NCBI GenBank assembly: GCA_003455605.1
Contig: DMQR01000007.1
Location: 1 to 7,473, forward strand
Direction: 5' to 3'
Length of the DNA: 7,473 nucleotides
Source of the DNA: Cryomorphaceae bacterium
GTDB taxonomy: Bacteria > Bacteroidota > Bacteroidia > Flavobacteriales > Schleiferiaceae
Shown here: one piece after another, positions 1 through 7,155 of the stretch
How positions within the stretch are numbered: the first letter of the stretch is position 1
How the letters are laid out: each line of letters opens with the position of its first letter
Position numbers and translations under genes: made by a program
The notes under the pieces: model-generated
What the model was told of the DNA's origin: nothing
Databases searched by the model: none
What the model saw: the letters and a program-made list of their open reading frames with translations, nothing else

Positions 1-894
1 AAATACATCTCCTGGATATGCCTCACGGCCTGGAGGACGGCGAAGAAGTAGCGACACCTCGCGGTATGCAACCGCTTGCTTGGAAAGGTCATCGTATATA
101 ATTAGCGCCGGGCGACCTGTATCTCGGAAGTACTCCCCAATGGCAGCGCCGGCAAACGGGGCGTAGAACTGCATCGGAGCCGGATCTGAAGCATTTGCTG
201 CCACGATAGTTGTGTACTGCAAGGCGCCTGCATCTTCCAGTGTTTTAGCAATACCGGCAACAGTAGAGCCTTTCTGGCCTACAGCAACGTAGATACAGTA
301 TACAGGCTGGCCCGCTTCGAAAAATTCTTTTTGGTTAATAATAGTATCTATGGCAACAGTCGTCTTACCTGTCTGACGGTCACCAATGATCAACTCACGC
401 TGACCACGACCAATAGGAATCATCGCGTCGATAGACTTAATTCCTGTTTGCAAAGGCTCGTTTACCGGCTGACGGAAGATTACCCCGGGCGCCTTGCGCT
501 CTAGTGGCATCTCATGCGTTTCGCCAGCGATATCGCCCTTACCGTCAATAGGGTTGCCTAGTGTATCAACAACACGTCCAACCATTCCTTCACCTACATT
601 GATAGATGCGATAGTGTTTGTGCGTTTTACTGTTGAACCTTCTTTAATGTCGGTTGATGGCGCAAGCAATACAATACCTACGTTATCTTCTTCAAGGTTC
701 AATACGATACCTTTCTGACCGTTTTCAAATTCAACCAACTCACCTGATTGAGCGTTTGTCAAACCGTATGCGCGAGCGATACCATCACCCACTTCCAATA
801 CAGTACCTACCTCCTGTAGGCTCGCACCTCCGTCAAATCCGGAAAGTTGTTGCTTAAGAATTGCTGAAATTTCAGCTGGATTTACATCTGCCAT
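1..894 (-). CDS. atpA: F1Fo ATP synthase subunit alpha, N-terminal 298 residues (3' end outside window)
   Basis: Alpha is the non-catalytic nucleotide-binding subunit of the F1 head (alpha3beta3); it forms the hexamer with beta on the cytoplasmic side. Reading the minus strand from ATG at 894 gives [17 protein letters not shown], the usual alpha start, and an open frame of 298 codons to the window edge. The N-terminal beta-barrel covers about residues 25-95. The nucleotide-binding domain follows, with the Walker A motif GDRQTGKT at residues 171-178 and the Walker B-type [11 protein letters not shown] stretch near residues 263-273. The frame ends in the conserved [17 protein letters not shown] block. 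The arginine finger and C-terminal helical domain lie beyond the left edge. It is the last visible gene of the atpBEFHA run, 42 bp after atpH, with AAAAGGATC just before the ATG as a plausible ribosome binding site. No frameshift or missing key residue is seen in this part. Confidence 0.98.
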   Translation of the reverse strand, partial: MADVNPAEISAILKQQLSGFDGGASLQEVGTVLEVGDGIARAYGLTNAQSGELVEFENGQKGIVLNLEEDNVGIVLLAPSTDIKEGSTVKRTNTIASINVGEGMVGRVVDTLGNPIDGKGDIAGETHEMPLERKAPGVIFRQPVNEPLQTGIKSIDAMIPIGRGQRELIIGDRQTGKTTVAIDTIINQKEFFEAGQPVYCIYVAVGQKGSTVAGIAKTLEDAGALQYTTIVAANASDPAPMQFYAPFAGAAIGEYFRDTGRPALIIYDDLSKQAVAYREVSLLLRRPPGREAYPGDVF

Positions 895-936
895 GATCCT
901 TTTTTTAGGGTCTTTGTTTTATTGTAATTCTTTGGG

Positions 937-1473
937 TTAGCTCAACATAACATTGCGCAACGTACGGAGCTTACCGGATATAGTATTGTCTAATTCGTAT
1001 CCCTCCACCTGTAGCTTTAAACCTCCAATTACTGAGGCATCTACGCTTTCTGTAAGTAGGATTTCTTTACCTAGTTGCGCGCCAAGCTTTACTACTAAGT
1101 TCTTTTTATCTGCATCATTCAAGACAACGGCGCTTACAACGTGTGCTTCAACGATTCCCTTGTATTGAAGCACATCTTTTTGGAACTTCGCACATACGGA
1201 AGCAAGGTGTGCTTCACGGCCGTTATTAGTTAACAACATAACGAAGTCCTCAAACAACGGCGAGAATTTACCGGCAAATATCTCTTTCAAGATGACCTGC
1301 TTCTTATCTGCCTTAACAATAGGGCTTCTTAACAACTGCTCTAGCTCTTTAGATTCAACAATTGCCCTGGTCATTGATTGGGCATCATCTTGAGTTTGAT
1401 CGAGCTTGTTTTGCTCAACCGCCAAATCCAATAGCGCTTTGCTGTATCGTGAAGCTACTCGAGGGTAATTCAT
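937..1473 (-). CDS. atpH: F1Fo ATP synthase subunit delta (OSCP homologue)
   Basis: Delta links the tip of the F1 head to the peripheral stalk of b subunits, so the head does not turn with the rotor. The 178-residue product has the normal length for the family. Its N-terminal six-helix domain (about residues 1-105) begins with the typical RVASRYSKALLDLA. The C-terminal domain ends in the family signature DASVIGGLKLQVEGYELD then SGKLRTLRN near residues 145-175. No signal peptide or membrane segment is present, as expected for a soluble peripheral-stalk protein. The ATG at 1473 lies 8 bp after the atpF stop, and an AGGA-like ribosome binding site (CTAGGACTC) sits across the end of atpF, so the two genes are probably translationally coupled. 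Confidence 0.97.
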   Translation of the reverse strand: MNYPRVASRYSKALLDLAVEQNKLDQTQDDAQSMTRAIVESKELEQLLRSPIVKADKKQVILKEIFAGKFSPLFEDFVMLLTNNGREAHLASVCAKFQKDVLQYKGIVEAHVVSAVVLNDADKKNLVVKLGAQLGKEILLTESVDASVIGGLKLQVEGYELDNTISGKLRTLRNVMLS

Positions 1474-1481
1474 TCTGAGTC

Positions 1482-1982
1482 CTAGTTGAATTTAACGTCG
1501 TCAATGATCTTGTCAATCATTTCAGCTTGCTTGTTCGCATCGCTCAATTCTTGACCTAAAACTTTTTCAGCCACCTCAATGCTTAGTGTAGCGGCCTGCT
1601 TTTTAAGCTCGGTAACAGCTGCGGTTTTCTCAGCTTCAATAGTTGCTTTTGCTGCGGCAACAGTTTTATCAGCTTCTGCACTTGCTGCTTCCTTCGCCTC
1701 TGCAACAATCTTGTTTTTCATGTCACGAGCCTCCTTTAGAATGCGCTCACGCTCTTCGCGTGCTTCTTTCAAAATAGCTTCGTTATCGGATTGCAGCGCT
1801 TTCATTTCTTCTCGCGCTTTTTCAGCGGCTTTCAATGCCCCTTCAATAGACTCTTCGCGAGCATTTACCGCATCAAGAATTGGTTTCCACGCATACTTCT
1901 TTAATAAGAAGATAAGGGCAACGAAGACCAAGAGCTGCCATATAAATAGGCCAAATGAAAAATCGTGAATTAACTTATCCAT
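1482..1982 (-). CDS. atpF: F1Fo ATP synthase subunit b
   Basis: Subunit b forms the peripheral stalk: one N-terminal membrane helix next to subunit a, and a long charged helix reaching up to delta. The 166-residue product shows this plan. A hydrophobic helix lies at about residues 10-28 (GLFIWQLLVFVALIFLL), followed by the conserved KKYAWKPI segment. From about residue 40 to 140 comes an Ala/Glu/Lys/Arg-rich helix suited to a right-handed coiled coil, then a short C-terminal part containing EVAEKVLGQEL. Only one b gene is visible, so a homodimeric stalk is expected. An 84-bp gap with a strong hairpin separates it from atpE, and 8 bp separate it from atpH. There is no good Shine-Dalgarno sequence before the ATG at 1982, only ATTATTAAGAT. 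Confidence 0.97.
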   Translation of the reverse strand: MDKLIHDFSFGLFIWQLLVFVALIFLLKKYAWKPILDAVNAREESIEGALKAAEKAREEMKALQSDNEAILKEAREERERILKEARDMKNKIVAEAKEAASAEADKTVAAAKATIEAEKTAAVTELKKQAATLSIEVAEKVLGQELSDANKQAEMIDKIIDDVKFN

Positions 1983-2016
1983 ATCTTAATAATGTGTAAT
2001 CAAACTATACTACAAA

Positions 2017-2061
2017 GATTTAAAAGCAGAGAGCAACCAACCGTTACACTCTGCTTTAATC
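2017..2061 (-). promoter_or_regulatory. Intercistronic RNA hairpin between atpE and atpF
   Basis: In the atp mRNA the stop codon of atpE is followed within about 5 nt by an inverted repeat. AAAGCAGAG (complement of 2049-2057) pairs perfectly with CTCTGCTTT (complement of 2023-2031). Inside, after one U-U mismatch, GUAAC pairs with GUUGC (one G-U pair), leaving the 5-nt loop GGUUG. Outside, GAUU and UAAAUC add about four more pairs with two bulges. A U-rich but interrupted stretch (UUUUAAAUCUUU) forms and follows the 3' arm. The structure is seen in the sequence; its role is inferred. It could be a leaky terminator or a barrier to 3' exonucleases that keeps atpBE transcript, and so subunit c, more abundant than atpFHA. 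It ends 34 nt before the atpF start. Confidence 0.6.
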
Positions 2062-2066
2062 TTCAA

Positions 2067-2270
<204 letters not shown>

Positions 2271-2288
2271 TTAATTAATACTCAATAT

Positions 2289-3401
2289 TTAGTGGTGTTC
2301 ATGATCTTCTACCGCTGAACCAAAGTAGAGCGCTGTTAGCATGGTAAAAATATATGCCTGTAACGCCGCTACTAACACCTCTAACAGCGACAAAACGAGT
2401 GTTAGCCCGAAAAAAGCAGGAGCAATCAACCAGCTTCCGAATACGAAAATTAAACCTATGATGCTCATTATTACGACATGGCCTGCCAACATATTGGCAT
2501 AAAGGCGCATCATTAATGAAAATGGCTTTATAAATAGCCCTAGAATTTCAATAATTGCCATGACCGGCTTCAATATCACGGGTATACCTGGCATCCATAA
2601 AATATGTTGCCAATAATGCTTGTTCCCGGAAACCTGCGTAATAATAAAAGTAATTAGCGCGAGACAAAATGTAATCGCAATATTGCCTGTCACGTTAATT
2701 CCTAATGGCGTCATACCCACTAGATTCATAAACCATATAAAGAAGAACACTGTAAGCAAATAACTCATATACTTTTTGTAGTGTTTTTCTCCGATGTTTG
2801 GGATAGCTATCTCATCGCGTACATAAATAATAATCGGCTCAAGGAAACGCCCCGCCTTTTTTGGTGTTTGGCCGCTTTGGTATGCCTTGGCCACTGCTTT
2901 AAAAAGGAAAAACATAAAGCCTGCCATAACCAAAATCATGAATACGTTCTTCGTAATTGAAAAATCAAGAGGCATGATATTAGTTGGATGATGATGTTCA
3001 TCCATAGATAAGTGGCCTGAAGCGTCGGTTTTGTATATTTTACTGTGATATAACAAGTAGTAATTTCCATCTACCTCTGCTACAGACTCGCCGTGGTGAA
3101 ATCTAGAAGACGAGAAAACTTTAAGTCCTTCATCAAAAAGAATCACCGGCAATGGGAAACTAACCCCCTCAGTAATAGTGAACTCGTAAGAATCGGCGAG
3201 GTGGTGCTCAATGGTTTCCTTTATTTGTGTCTTAACGTCATGACCACCTTCCGAGTCCGTGTGATCATGTGTGTCATGAGCAGCTTCAGCACGTGAATCG
3301 TTGTGATGATTGTGGTCTTGGGCGAATGCAGGAACAGAGAAAATTATCGCGCCTGCCAAGGCTAAAGACACGGAGAGCTTCGAGTGTATATTGTGATGCA
3401 T
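2289..3401 (-). CDS. atpB: F1Fo ATP synthase subunit a with signal peptide and His-rich N-terminal extension
   Basis: Subunit a is the stator channel that passes protons to the c ring. The 370-residue product is about 100 residues longer than E. coli subunit a. Residues 1-28 form a signal peptide (LSVSLALAGAIIFSVPAFAQ). Residues 29-145 form a probably periplasmic region rich in His and Asp/Glu, ending in PLDFSITKNV. Membrane helices follow from about residue 150. The essential arginine is Arg299 in MMRLYANMLAGH, and Gln348 in LQAYIF matches E. coli Gln252. His308 and Glu341 stand where E. coli has Glu219 and His245, an exchanged arrangement. The C-terminus is EDHEHH. Long His-rich N-termini are, to my knowledge, usual in Bacteroidota AtpB. 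CAGGAA before the ATG at 3401 is a possible ribosome binding site. A 171-bp gap upstream leaves room for a promoter. Confidence 0.97.
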   Translation of the reverse strand: MHHNIHSKLSVSLALAGAIIFSVPAFAQDHNHHNDSRAEAAHDTHDHTDSEGGHDVKTQIKETIEHHLADSYEFTITEGVSFPLPVILFDEGLKVFSSSRFHHGESVAEVDGNYYLLYHSKIYKTDASGHLSMDEHHHPTNIMPLDFSITKNVFMILVMAGFMFFLFKAVAKAYQSGQTPKKAGRFLEPIIIYVRDEIAIPNIGEKHYKKYMSYLLTVFFFIWFMNLVGMTPLGINVTGNIAITFCLALITFIITQVSGNKHYWQHILWMPGIPVILKPVMAIIEILGLFIKPFSLMMRLYANMLAGHVVIMSIIGLIFVFGSWLIAPAFFGLTLVLSLLEVLVAALQAYIFTMLTALYFGSAVEDHEHH

Positions 3402-3438
3402 TTCCTGTTTCAGAAATTTAGACGTCTTGAAAACGATG

Positions 3439-3446
3439 CGAAATTA
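3439..3446 (-). promoter_or_regulatory. Possible -7 promoter element upstream of atpB
   Basis: The 171-bp gap between the small membrane protein gene and atpB (3402-3572) holds TAATTTCG on the minus strand, which matches the Bacteroidota -7 consensus TAnnTTTG at all but one fixed position. The nearest upstream TTG (3471-3473) is 24 nt away, a little longer than usual, so the match is weak. Initiation here would give a leader of about 30 nt for atpB. A second partial match, TAATATTG (3471-3478), has no well-spaced TTG. The rest of the gap shows only A/T-rich sequence and short chance repeats. Confidence 0.35.
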
Positions 3447-3572
3447 ACACTTAATCCCTACGCGGGGAAGCAATATTAACTTTTTATTGTCAACAAACCA
3501 GCCTAACTAATCACCGCCACTTTAGTATAAATTTATGCTTGGAAAGCAACAAGTTATTTTCACCCTGAAACA

Positions 3573-3938
3573 CTATTCTTTGTTGAGTGTCTGTACCAGT
3601 GCAATAGTTTCTGTAGCTGTGGTTACAAAATAGGGAATGAAGAACATCCCAAACTCAATAATAGACATATTATCGTCTTCATTATATAGTGGTTGAAGCA
3701 CAATGAAAAACACCACAAACTTTAAGCCGCTTAACCCCATAAAAATGAAGCCGAGCTTCTCAGGGTGCTTAAGTCTCAATTTATAAATGATAAAATAGCC
3801 TGATACCGCCAAAAATACGTTCACACCATAAGAGAGAAATAACACAGATGAAAAGCCGGAAGAAAGAATCCAACCGTGTACGCAAAAGAGAGCGACGCAT
3901 ATGGAAATCAGTATACTATAGAAATGCTTTTCAAACAT
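3573..3938 (-). CDS. Small four-helix membrane protein between AtpZ and atpB (resembles DUF6168 proteins)
   Basis: This 121-residue protein has four predicted membrane segments at about residues 7-24, 33-52, 62-83 and 93-115. A basic loop (KLRLKHPEK) lies between helices 2 and 3 and an acidic loop (YNEDDN) between helices 3 and 4. The C-terminal half, with LGFIFMGLSGLKFVVFF and EFGMFFIPYF, resembles the small DUF6168 proteins that I recall near atp genes in Flavobacteriia; that assignment is from memory and moderate. Its place between AtpZ and subunit a is where atpI sits in many bacteria, so a helper role in Fo or c-ring assembly is inferred. I chose the ATG at 3938, 5 bp after the tandem TAA TAA of the AtpZ gene. 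A longer frame opening at 4010 would overlap AtpZ by 67 bp and add a Cys/Arg-rich tail. Confidence 0.85.
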   Translation of the reverse strand: MFEKHFYSILISICVALFCVHGWILSSGFSSVLFLSYGVNVFLAVSGYFIIYKLRLKHPEKLGFIFMGLSGLKFVVFFIVLQPLYNEDDNMSIIEFGMFFIPYFVTTATETIALVQTLNKE

Positions 3939-3943
3939 CCTTA

Positions 3944-4141
3944 TTACTCTTCTTTTGGAAGAGCGTTTATGAGTTGATACAGGGAAATCCCAACAGCCGC
4001 CATCACACAAAGAGCCGTAAAGAGGTTCTTTTCGGATGCATATTTCTCATCTAGGTGCTTGCCCAATTCCGAGCTCAAGTAAATGAGCACAGCCATTTGT
4101 ACCCCGACAGCACTAAAGCGGAGAAATTTATTTTTAGTCAT
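3944..4141 (-). CDS. atpZ: AtpZ/AtpI-family small membrane protein
   Basis: The 65-residue protein has two membrane helices (about residues 8-26 and 40-58) joined by a polar loop holding LGKHLDEKY. It follows the pattern of the AtpZ family: a Gly-x-Gln in helix 1 (G13, Q15), a conserved Gly-x-x-x-Asp in the loop (Gly27, Asp31), and a Gly-x-Ser-x-Tyr near the end (GISLY). AtpZ and AtpI are accessory proteins of ATP synthase operons, linked in the literature to c-ring assembly and Mg/Ca movement; the exact role here is not visible. It starts 15 bp after the bactofilin stop codon with no clear Shine-Dalgarno sequence, and ends in tandem stop codons just before the next gene. Short length and family pattern make this call good but not certain. 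Confidence 0.85.
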   Translation of the reverse strand: MTKNKFLRFSAVGVQMAVLIYLSSELGKHLDEKYASEKNLFTALCVMAAVGISLYQLINALPKEE

Positions 4142-4156
4142 GAAATAGACAAGTAA

Positions 4157-4555
4157 TTATGCCGTCTTAGAGTTAGCTTCCTCTTCTTTGGACATCTTGC
4201 GCATCACGGTATTCATAGATATCGAGCCGTTGAGCTCCGCGCCAGGCTCAACCGAGAGTTTTTCTGTAAGCACCTGACCGTTCAATTTGCCTGTTTGTAC
4301 AATAGAGAGCATTTGAGCAACCTTTAAGGTGCCCTCTACCCTTCCGGCAATCGATGCGTTTTTGCACTCAGCCTCTCCTTCAATAATCCCTTGCTCCCCA
4401 ATAACAAGCTTTCCGGCAACTTTTATATTGCCCTTTACCTTTCCATCGATACGAACGTCGCCATCTGATAGCAAATCCCCTTCAATGCTAGTTCCTGCAA
4501 GAATTCTATTCGATCCTTGCGAATTTTCATGGTACTTTTTAGCTGTTGACATCAT
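4157..4555 (-). CDS. Bactofilin (polymer-forming cytoskeletal protein)
   Basis: Bactofilins polymerise without nucleotide into filaments that act as cytoplasmic scaffolds, often for cell-wall enzymes or surface machines. The 132-residue product has the usual small size. Disordered tails (about residues 1-17 and 116-132) flank a central domain made of short beta-helix turns with regular hydrophobic and glycine spacing: NRILAGTSIEGDL, DVRIDGKVKGNI, LVIGEQGIIEGEAE, ASIAGRVEGTL, LSVEPGAELNGSI. The start overlaps the end of porW/sprE as ATGA. A second ATG directly follows (ATGATG), so either Met may be used; both imply translational coupling. AtpZ lies 15 bp downstream. In some bacteria a bactofilin sits beside an M23 endopeptidase gene; here an M23 gene lies on the far side of porW, divergently. 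Confidence 0.95.
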   Translation of the reverse strand: MMSTAKKYHENSQGSNRILAGTSIEGDLLSDGDVRIDGKVKGNIKVAGKLVIGEQGIIEGEAECKNASIAGRVEGTLKVAQMLSIVQTGKLNGQVLTEKLSVEPGAELNGSISMNTVMRKMSKEEEANSKTA

Positions 4556-7155
4556 AGTTTCTTAAAGTGTTCAATGTATTCCTTCAGAACCTTGTCGCGG
4601 TACACCTTACCGAAATTCGGATTATTGATGTAAAACGCTTCACTTATCGTCTTAGGATAATATTGTTCTAAAGGGCCGCCTAAAGTACTAAAAGTATTCA
4701 AATAAACCTTGGCTTTCTCCTTGGTTCTCAAGCCACTAACAATAACAAGCTGGTTAGCTTGATCGTAGAAGATGTTCTGAATCCTTAGGTTGTCGAACTT
4801 GAAGTGCTCTTTATTGAAGTCCGCCAAAGCATTTCGAAGGTCGTTTATGTTTGAGTTTTCAGCAGGAATAGCAAGAACGAATTTGTGCGGTGCGTTAGGC
4901 TGTTCGGGGAAATCTATTTTCTGGACTTTCTGTTCTCCGGAACCCTTAAAGTCTTGTTTCCTTCCTTCGTTCTCGTCCATTAATAGCGCTAACATTTGGG
5001 CGGCTACCGTCGATTCTTCGGAATCAGCATAATCCTTCACCACGCCTTTCAGGGCAGCAACGACCTCTTCCTCTTTTTCTTCGGCGCCATAGATAAAGGC
5101 TTGCAACATTTGGGCCTTCGCACGCAACGTTGTTTTGGGATACTGGGCAATAAATTGGTCCAATTGCTTTTGCGCCACCACCAAACTCCACGACTCAAAA
5201 GCCGCAAAAGCCGCATCGTAAGCTTCCTGCTCTTCGCGCGGCACCTCTGGCCCCTTCATTTCTCCACGGAGCAAGGCGGCATACGGGCTGTTTGGGTACT
5301 CTTTAAGAAGGGTTTCTTTGGTTTTATCTTGGTATTCTGTATCCAATTGTTCCCCGCGCAACAAATACAGTCCGTAGAGCACCTTAGGGGTTAGTTGGAC
5401 ATAACTCTCAAACTCCTTCAAATAATCCAACCAAGCCAAATCTGCCGCGATCAAATCGCGCAAGCCGTCCTTGTATATAAACCCAAGCTTGGTCTTCGCC
5501 GTGGCTTCTCTAATCAAACTTTGGTTATAATCCTCCTGCGAGCGAAGCACGCGGGATAAATAGTACTCTACGGAATTATCGTTTGAAGGCAAGGCCTCCT
5601 CCGTACTATCCGCTCCATCATCCGCGTTCGCAAGATCTACTACTCCACCAAAACCTTGGGCCGGTTTGTCTTTTGTGCGCCAATGGTCTTCAAGTGGTCG
5701 GTCGCCCCAAGTACGCTTGAAAGAAGCGAGCCCGCTTGTACGGACCTGGGCATTGAAGAAATACCACTCGCCGCCGCCAATAGCCTGGGGCCCAGCATTT
5801 GCCAACAATGCATTTTGCTCGGCGCGCATTTGTGCTAGCTCCGCTCTACGTCGGGCTTCTTCCTCGCGCTTTTGTTTCTGCTCAATGAATCGGCCAAATT
5901 TCTCGCGCAATGCTGTTTCGCTCATCCCATACATCGCCTGCAAACTATCCTCAAGCGTAACAGTATTGATCGCCAAGACCAATTCGTCTAAGACACTCTT
6001 CCTGTGCTGTAGCGTATCCAGCCCGCCATATCCAACCGGCAAGACCGCCAAAGCGCTATCGTAATACGCCTGGGCCGGCACAAAATCACGGAAATCAAAG
6101 GCCACGCCAGCAAGCGCCAAATAGCTCTTTCCCTTCTGCTTCGGGTTGTCTACCGAACTCTGAATGCTTTGCACCAGCAACTTCTCGGCCTCCGGGAAGT
6201 GCTCCAAATCCAATCTCTTGAGCGCCCACACGTAATAAATCTGATCGCGATAAGTGATGTTCTTATCGTCGCGAAGCATTTTTCCCAAATCCTTCTCAAT
6301 GACCAAAATATCCTCCATGTGCACATCGAAATTCTCCGCGCGTTTGATCTGCGCCGAGAACGTAATATCATAATCGTCAGGGTGCAATTTCAACACCGCC
6401 TCATAGGCAAGCGCACTCTCATATCCCTTTTTCAACAAGGCATAGAGCTGTGCATTTAAATAGGTGAGTCGAACTTTCTGCGCCTTATTTGGGGCCAATT
6501 CCGACGCACTCTCCACCCATTGCTGCGCCTGCTCCCAAGATTTCTTCTGGACGTTCAACGCAGCTATAGTTTTCTGCGCCTCAAAAAGCATCGCCTTGGG
6601 CAGTTCCTTGGTATAAATCTCGTCTAAGATCTGCTCCGCCTGGAAGGTATTATCCATGCGAATGTGGGTTTGCGCCGCCAATAATTGGGCCCAAAAAACC
6701 TCATCCTCTGCCTTTTCAATGCCACGAAACTGATCCTCGATGTAGGATGTCGCCTCGATGCATTGAATCCATTCATTTTTATAGAACCTTGCCCGCGCAA
6801 TCAGCAGGTACGCCTTGAACACATAGTCGTTCTTCTGCTCGCCGCGGAATACCATGCTGTGATTTTTGATGGCTTTCACGCTCTTTTCCAAGGCACGGTC
6901 CATCTTGGCAAACATTTGTGGCGCCTGCTTTTCATCCGGCCAATAATAGATCGGCAGCAGGGCCTCGAAATCATACTCCTCGGATTTTTCGAACGCGATC
7001 AACGCTTCCTTGAGCGCCTCCTCCCCGTTAAAGAATGCGTTATAATGCGCAGTTGTCTCGTGGTACTGGCGGTTAATCCAACGGTCTTTGGTGGTCGAAC
7101 AGCTCGACAAAGCCATGACGAAAAGAAGTAGGGATATGTATTTTCGAAAGTCCAT
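4552..7155 (-). CDS. porW: Type IX secretion / gliding motility lipoprotein PorW/SprE, TPR-containing
   Basis: PorW (SprE in gliding Flavobacterium) is a periplasmic lipoprotein needed for type IX secretion and gliding; in Porphyromonas it is reported to link the translocon with the PorK/N ring. The 867-residue product has an N-terminal signal with lipobox LSSC (Cys19), followed by the family motif YNAFFNG at residues 38-44. Helical TPR-like repeats run to about residue 400. A highly charged helix (about 415-450, REEEARRRAELAQMRAEQ) follows, then the conserved WYFFNAQ and WGDRPLEDHWR block (464-492), an acidic linker (about 508-530), more TPR-like helices (535-725) and a C-terminal domain (about 756-867) ending in YIEHFKKL. 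I chose the ATG at 7155 over the in-frame TTG at 7158. It overlaps the bactofilin start by four bases. Base composition falls sharply toward the 3' end. Confidence 0.93.
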   Translation of the reverse strand: MDFRKYISLLLFVMALSSCSTTKDRWINRQYHETTAHYNAFFNGEEALKEALIAFEKSEEYDFEALLPIYYWPDEKQAPQMFAKMDRALEKSVKAIKNHSMVFRGEQKNDYVFKAYLLIARARFYKNEWIQCIEATSYIEDQFRGIEKAEDEVFWAQLLAAQTHIRMDNTFQAEQILDEIYTKELPKAMLFEAQKTIAALNVQKKSWEQAQQWVESASELAPNKAQKVRLTYLNAQLYALLKKGYESALAYEAVLKLHPDDYDITFSAQIKRAENFDVHMEDILVIEKDLGKMLRDDKNITYRDQIYYVWALKRLDLEHFPEAEKLLVQSIQSSVDNPKQKGKSYLALAGVAFDFRDFVPAQAYYDSALAVLPVGYGGLDTLQHRKSVLDELVLAINTVTLEDSLQAMYGMSETALREKFGRFIEQKQKREEEARRRAELAQMRAEQNALLANAGPQAIGGGEWYFFNAQVRTSGLASFKRTWGDRPLEDHWRTKDKPAQGFGGVVDLANADDGADSTEEALPSNDNSVEYYLSRVLRSQEDYNQSLIREATAKTKLGFIYKDGLRDLIAADLAWLDYLKEFESYVQLTPKVLYGLYLLRGEQLDTEYQDKTKETLLKEYPNSPYAALLRGEMKGPEVPREEQEAYDAAFAAFESWSLVVAQKQLDQFIAQYPKTTLRAKAQMLQAFIYGAEEKEEEVVAALKGVVKDYADSEESTVAAQMLALLMDENEGRKQDFKGSGEQKVQKIDFPEQPNAPHKFVLAIPAENSNINDLRNALADFNKEHFKFDNLRIQNIFYDQANQLVIVSGLRTKEKAKVYLNTFSTLGGPLEQYYPKTISEAFYINNPNFGKVYRDKVLKEYIEHFKKL

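Noticed and set aside
494..857. Two short plus-strand open frames opposite atpA.
   Set aside because: They lie fully inside the conserved atpA frame, overlap each other, and encode low-complexity Ser/Pro or Arg/His-rich sequence.
1579..1968. Long plus-strand open frame opposite atpF, rich in Ala and Ser.
   Set aside because: It is the antisense shadow of the Ala/Glu/Lys-rich coiled-coil codons of atpF. It has no family likeness and atpF is certain.
3527..3536. A/T palindrome ATAAATTTAT in the gap upstream of atpB.
   Set aside because: It is pure A/T in an A/T-rich gap, has no G/C core or U-tract after it, and is expected by chance. It is not called a terminator or operator.
3556..3572. Small inverted repeat TTTCA-GGG-TGAAA after the small membrane protein gene.
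   Set aside because: Five weak pairs with a 3-nt loop and no following U-run are too little to call a terminator.
3939..4010. A 24-residue N-terminal extension of the small four-helix protein.
   Set aside because: It would overlap the AtpZ gene by 67 bp and adds a Cys/Arg-rich stretch unlike a membrane protein start. The ATG at 3938 directly after the AtpZ stop is better.
4790..7131. Several plus-strand open frames, and one minus-strand frame at 6150-6371, inside porW/sprE.
   Set aside because: All are shadows of the 867-residue PorW frame. Their products are Arg/Ser/Leu-rich without recognisable domains.
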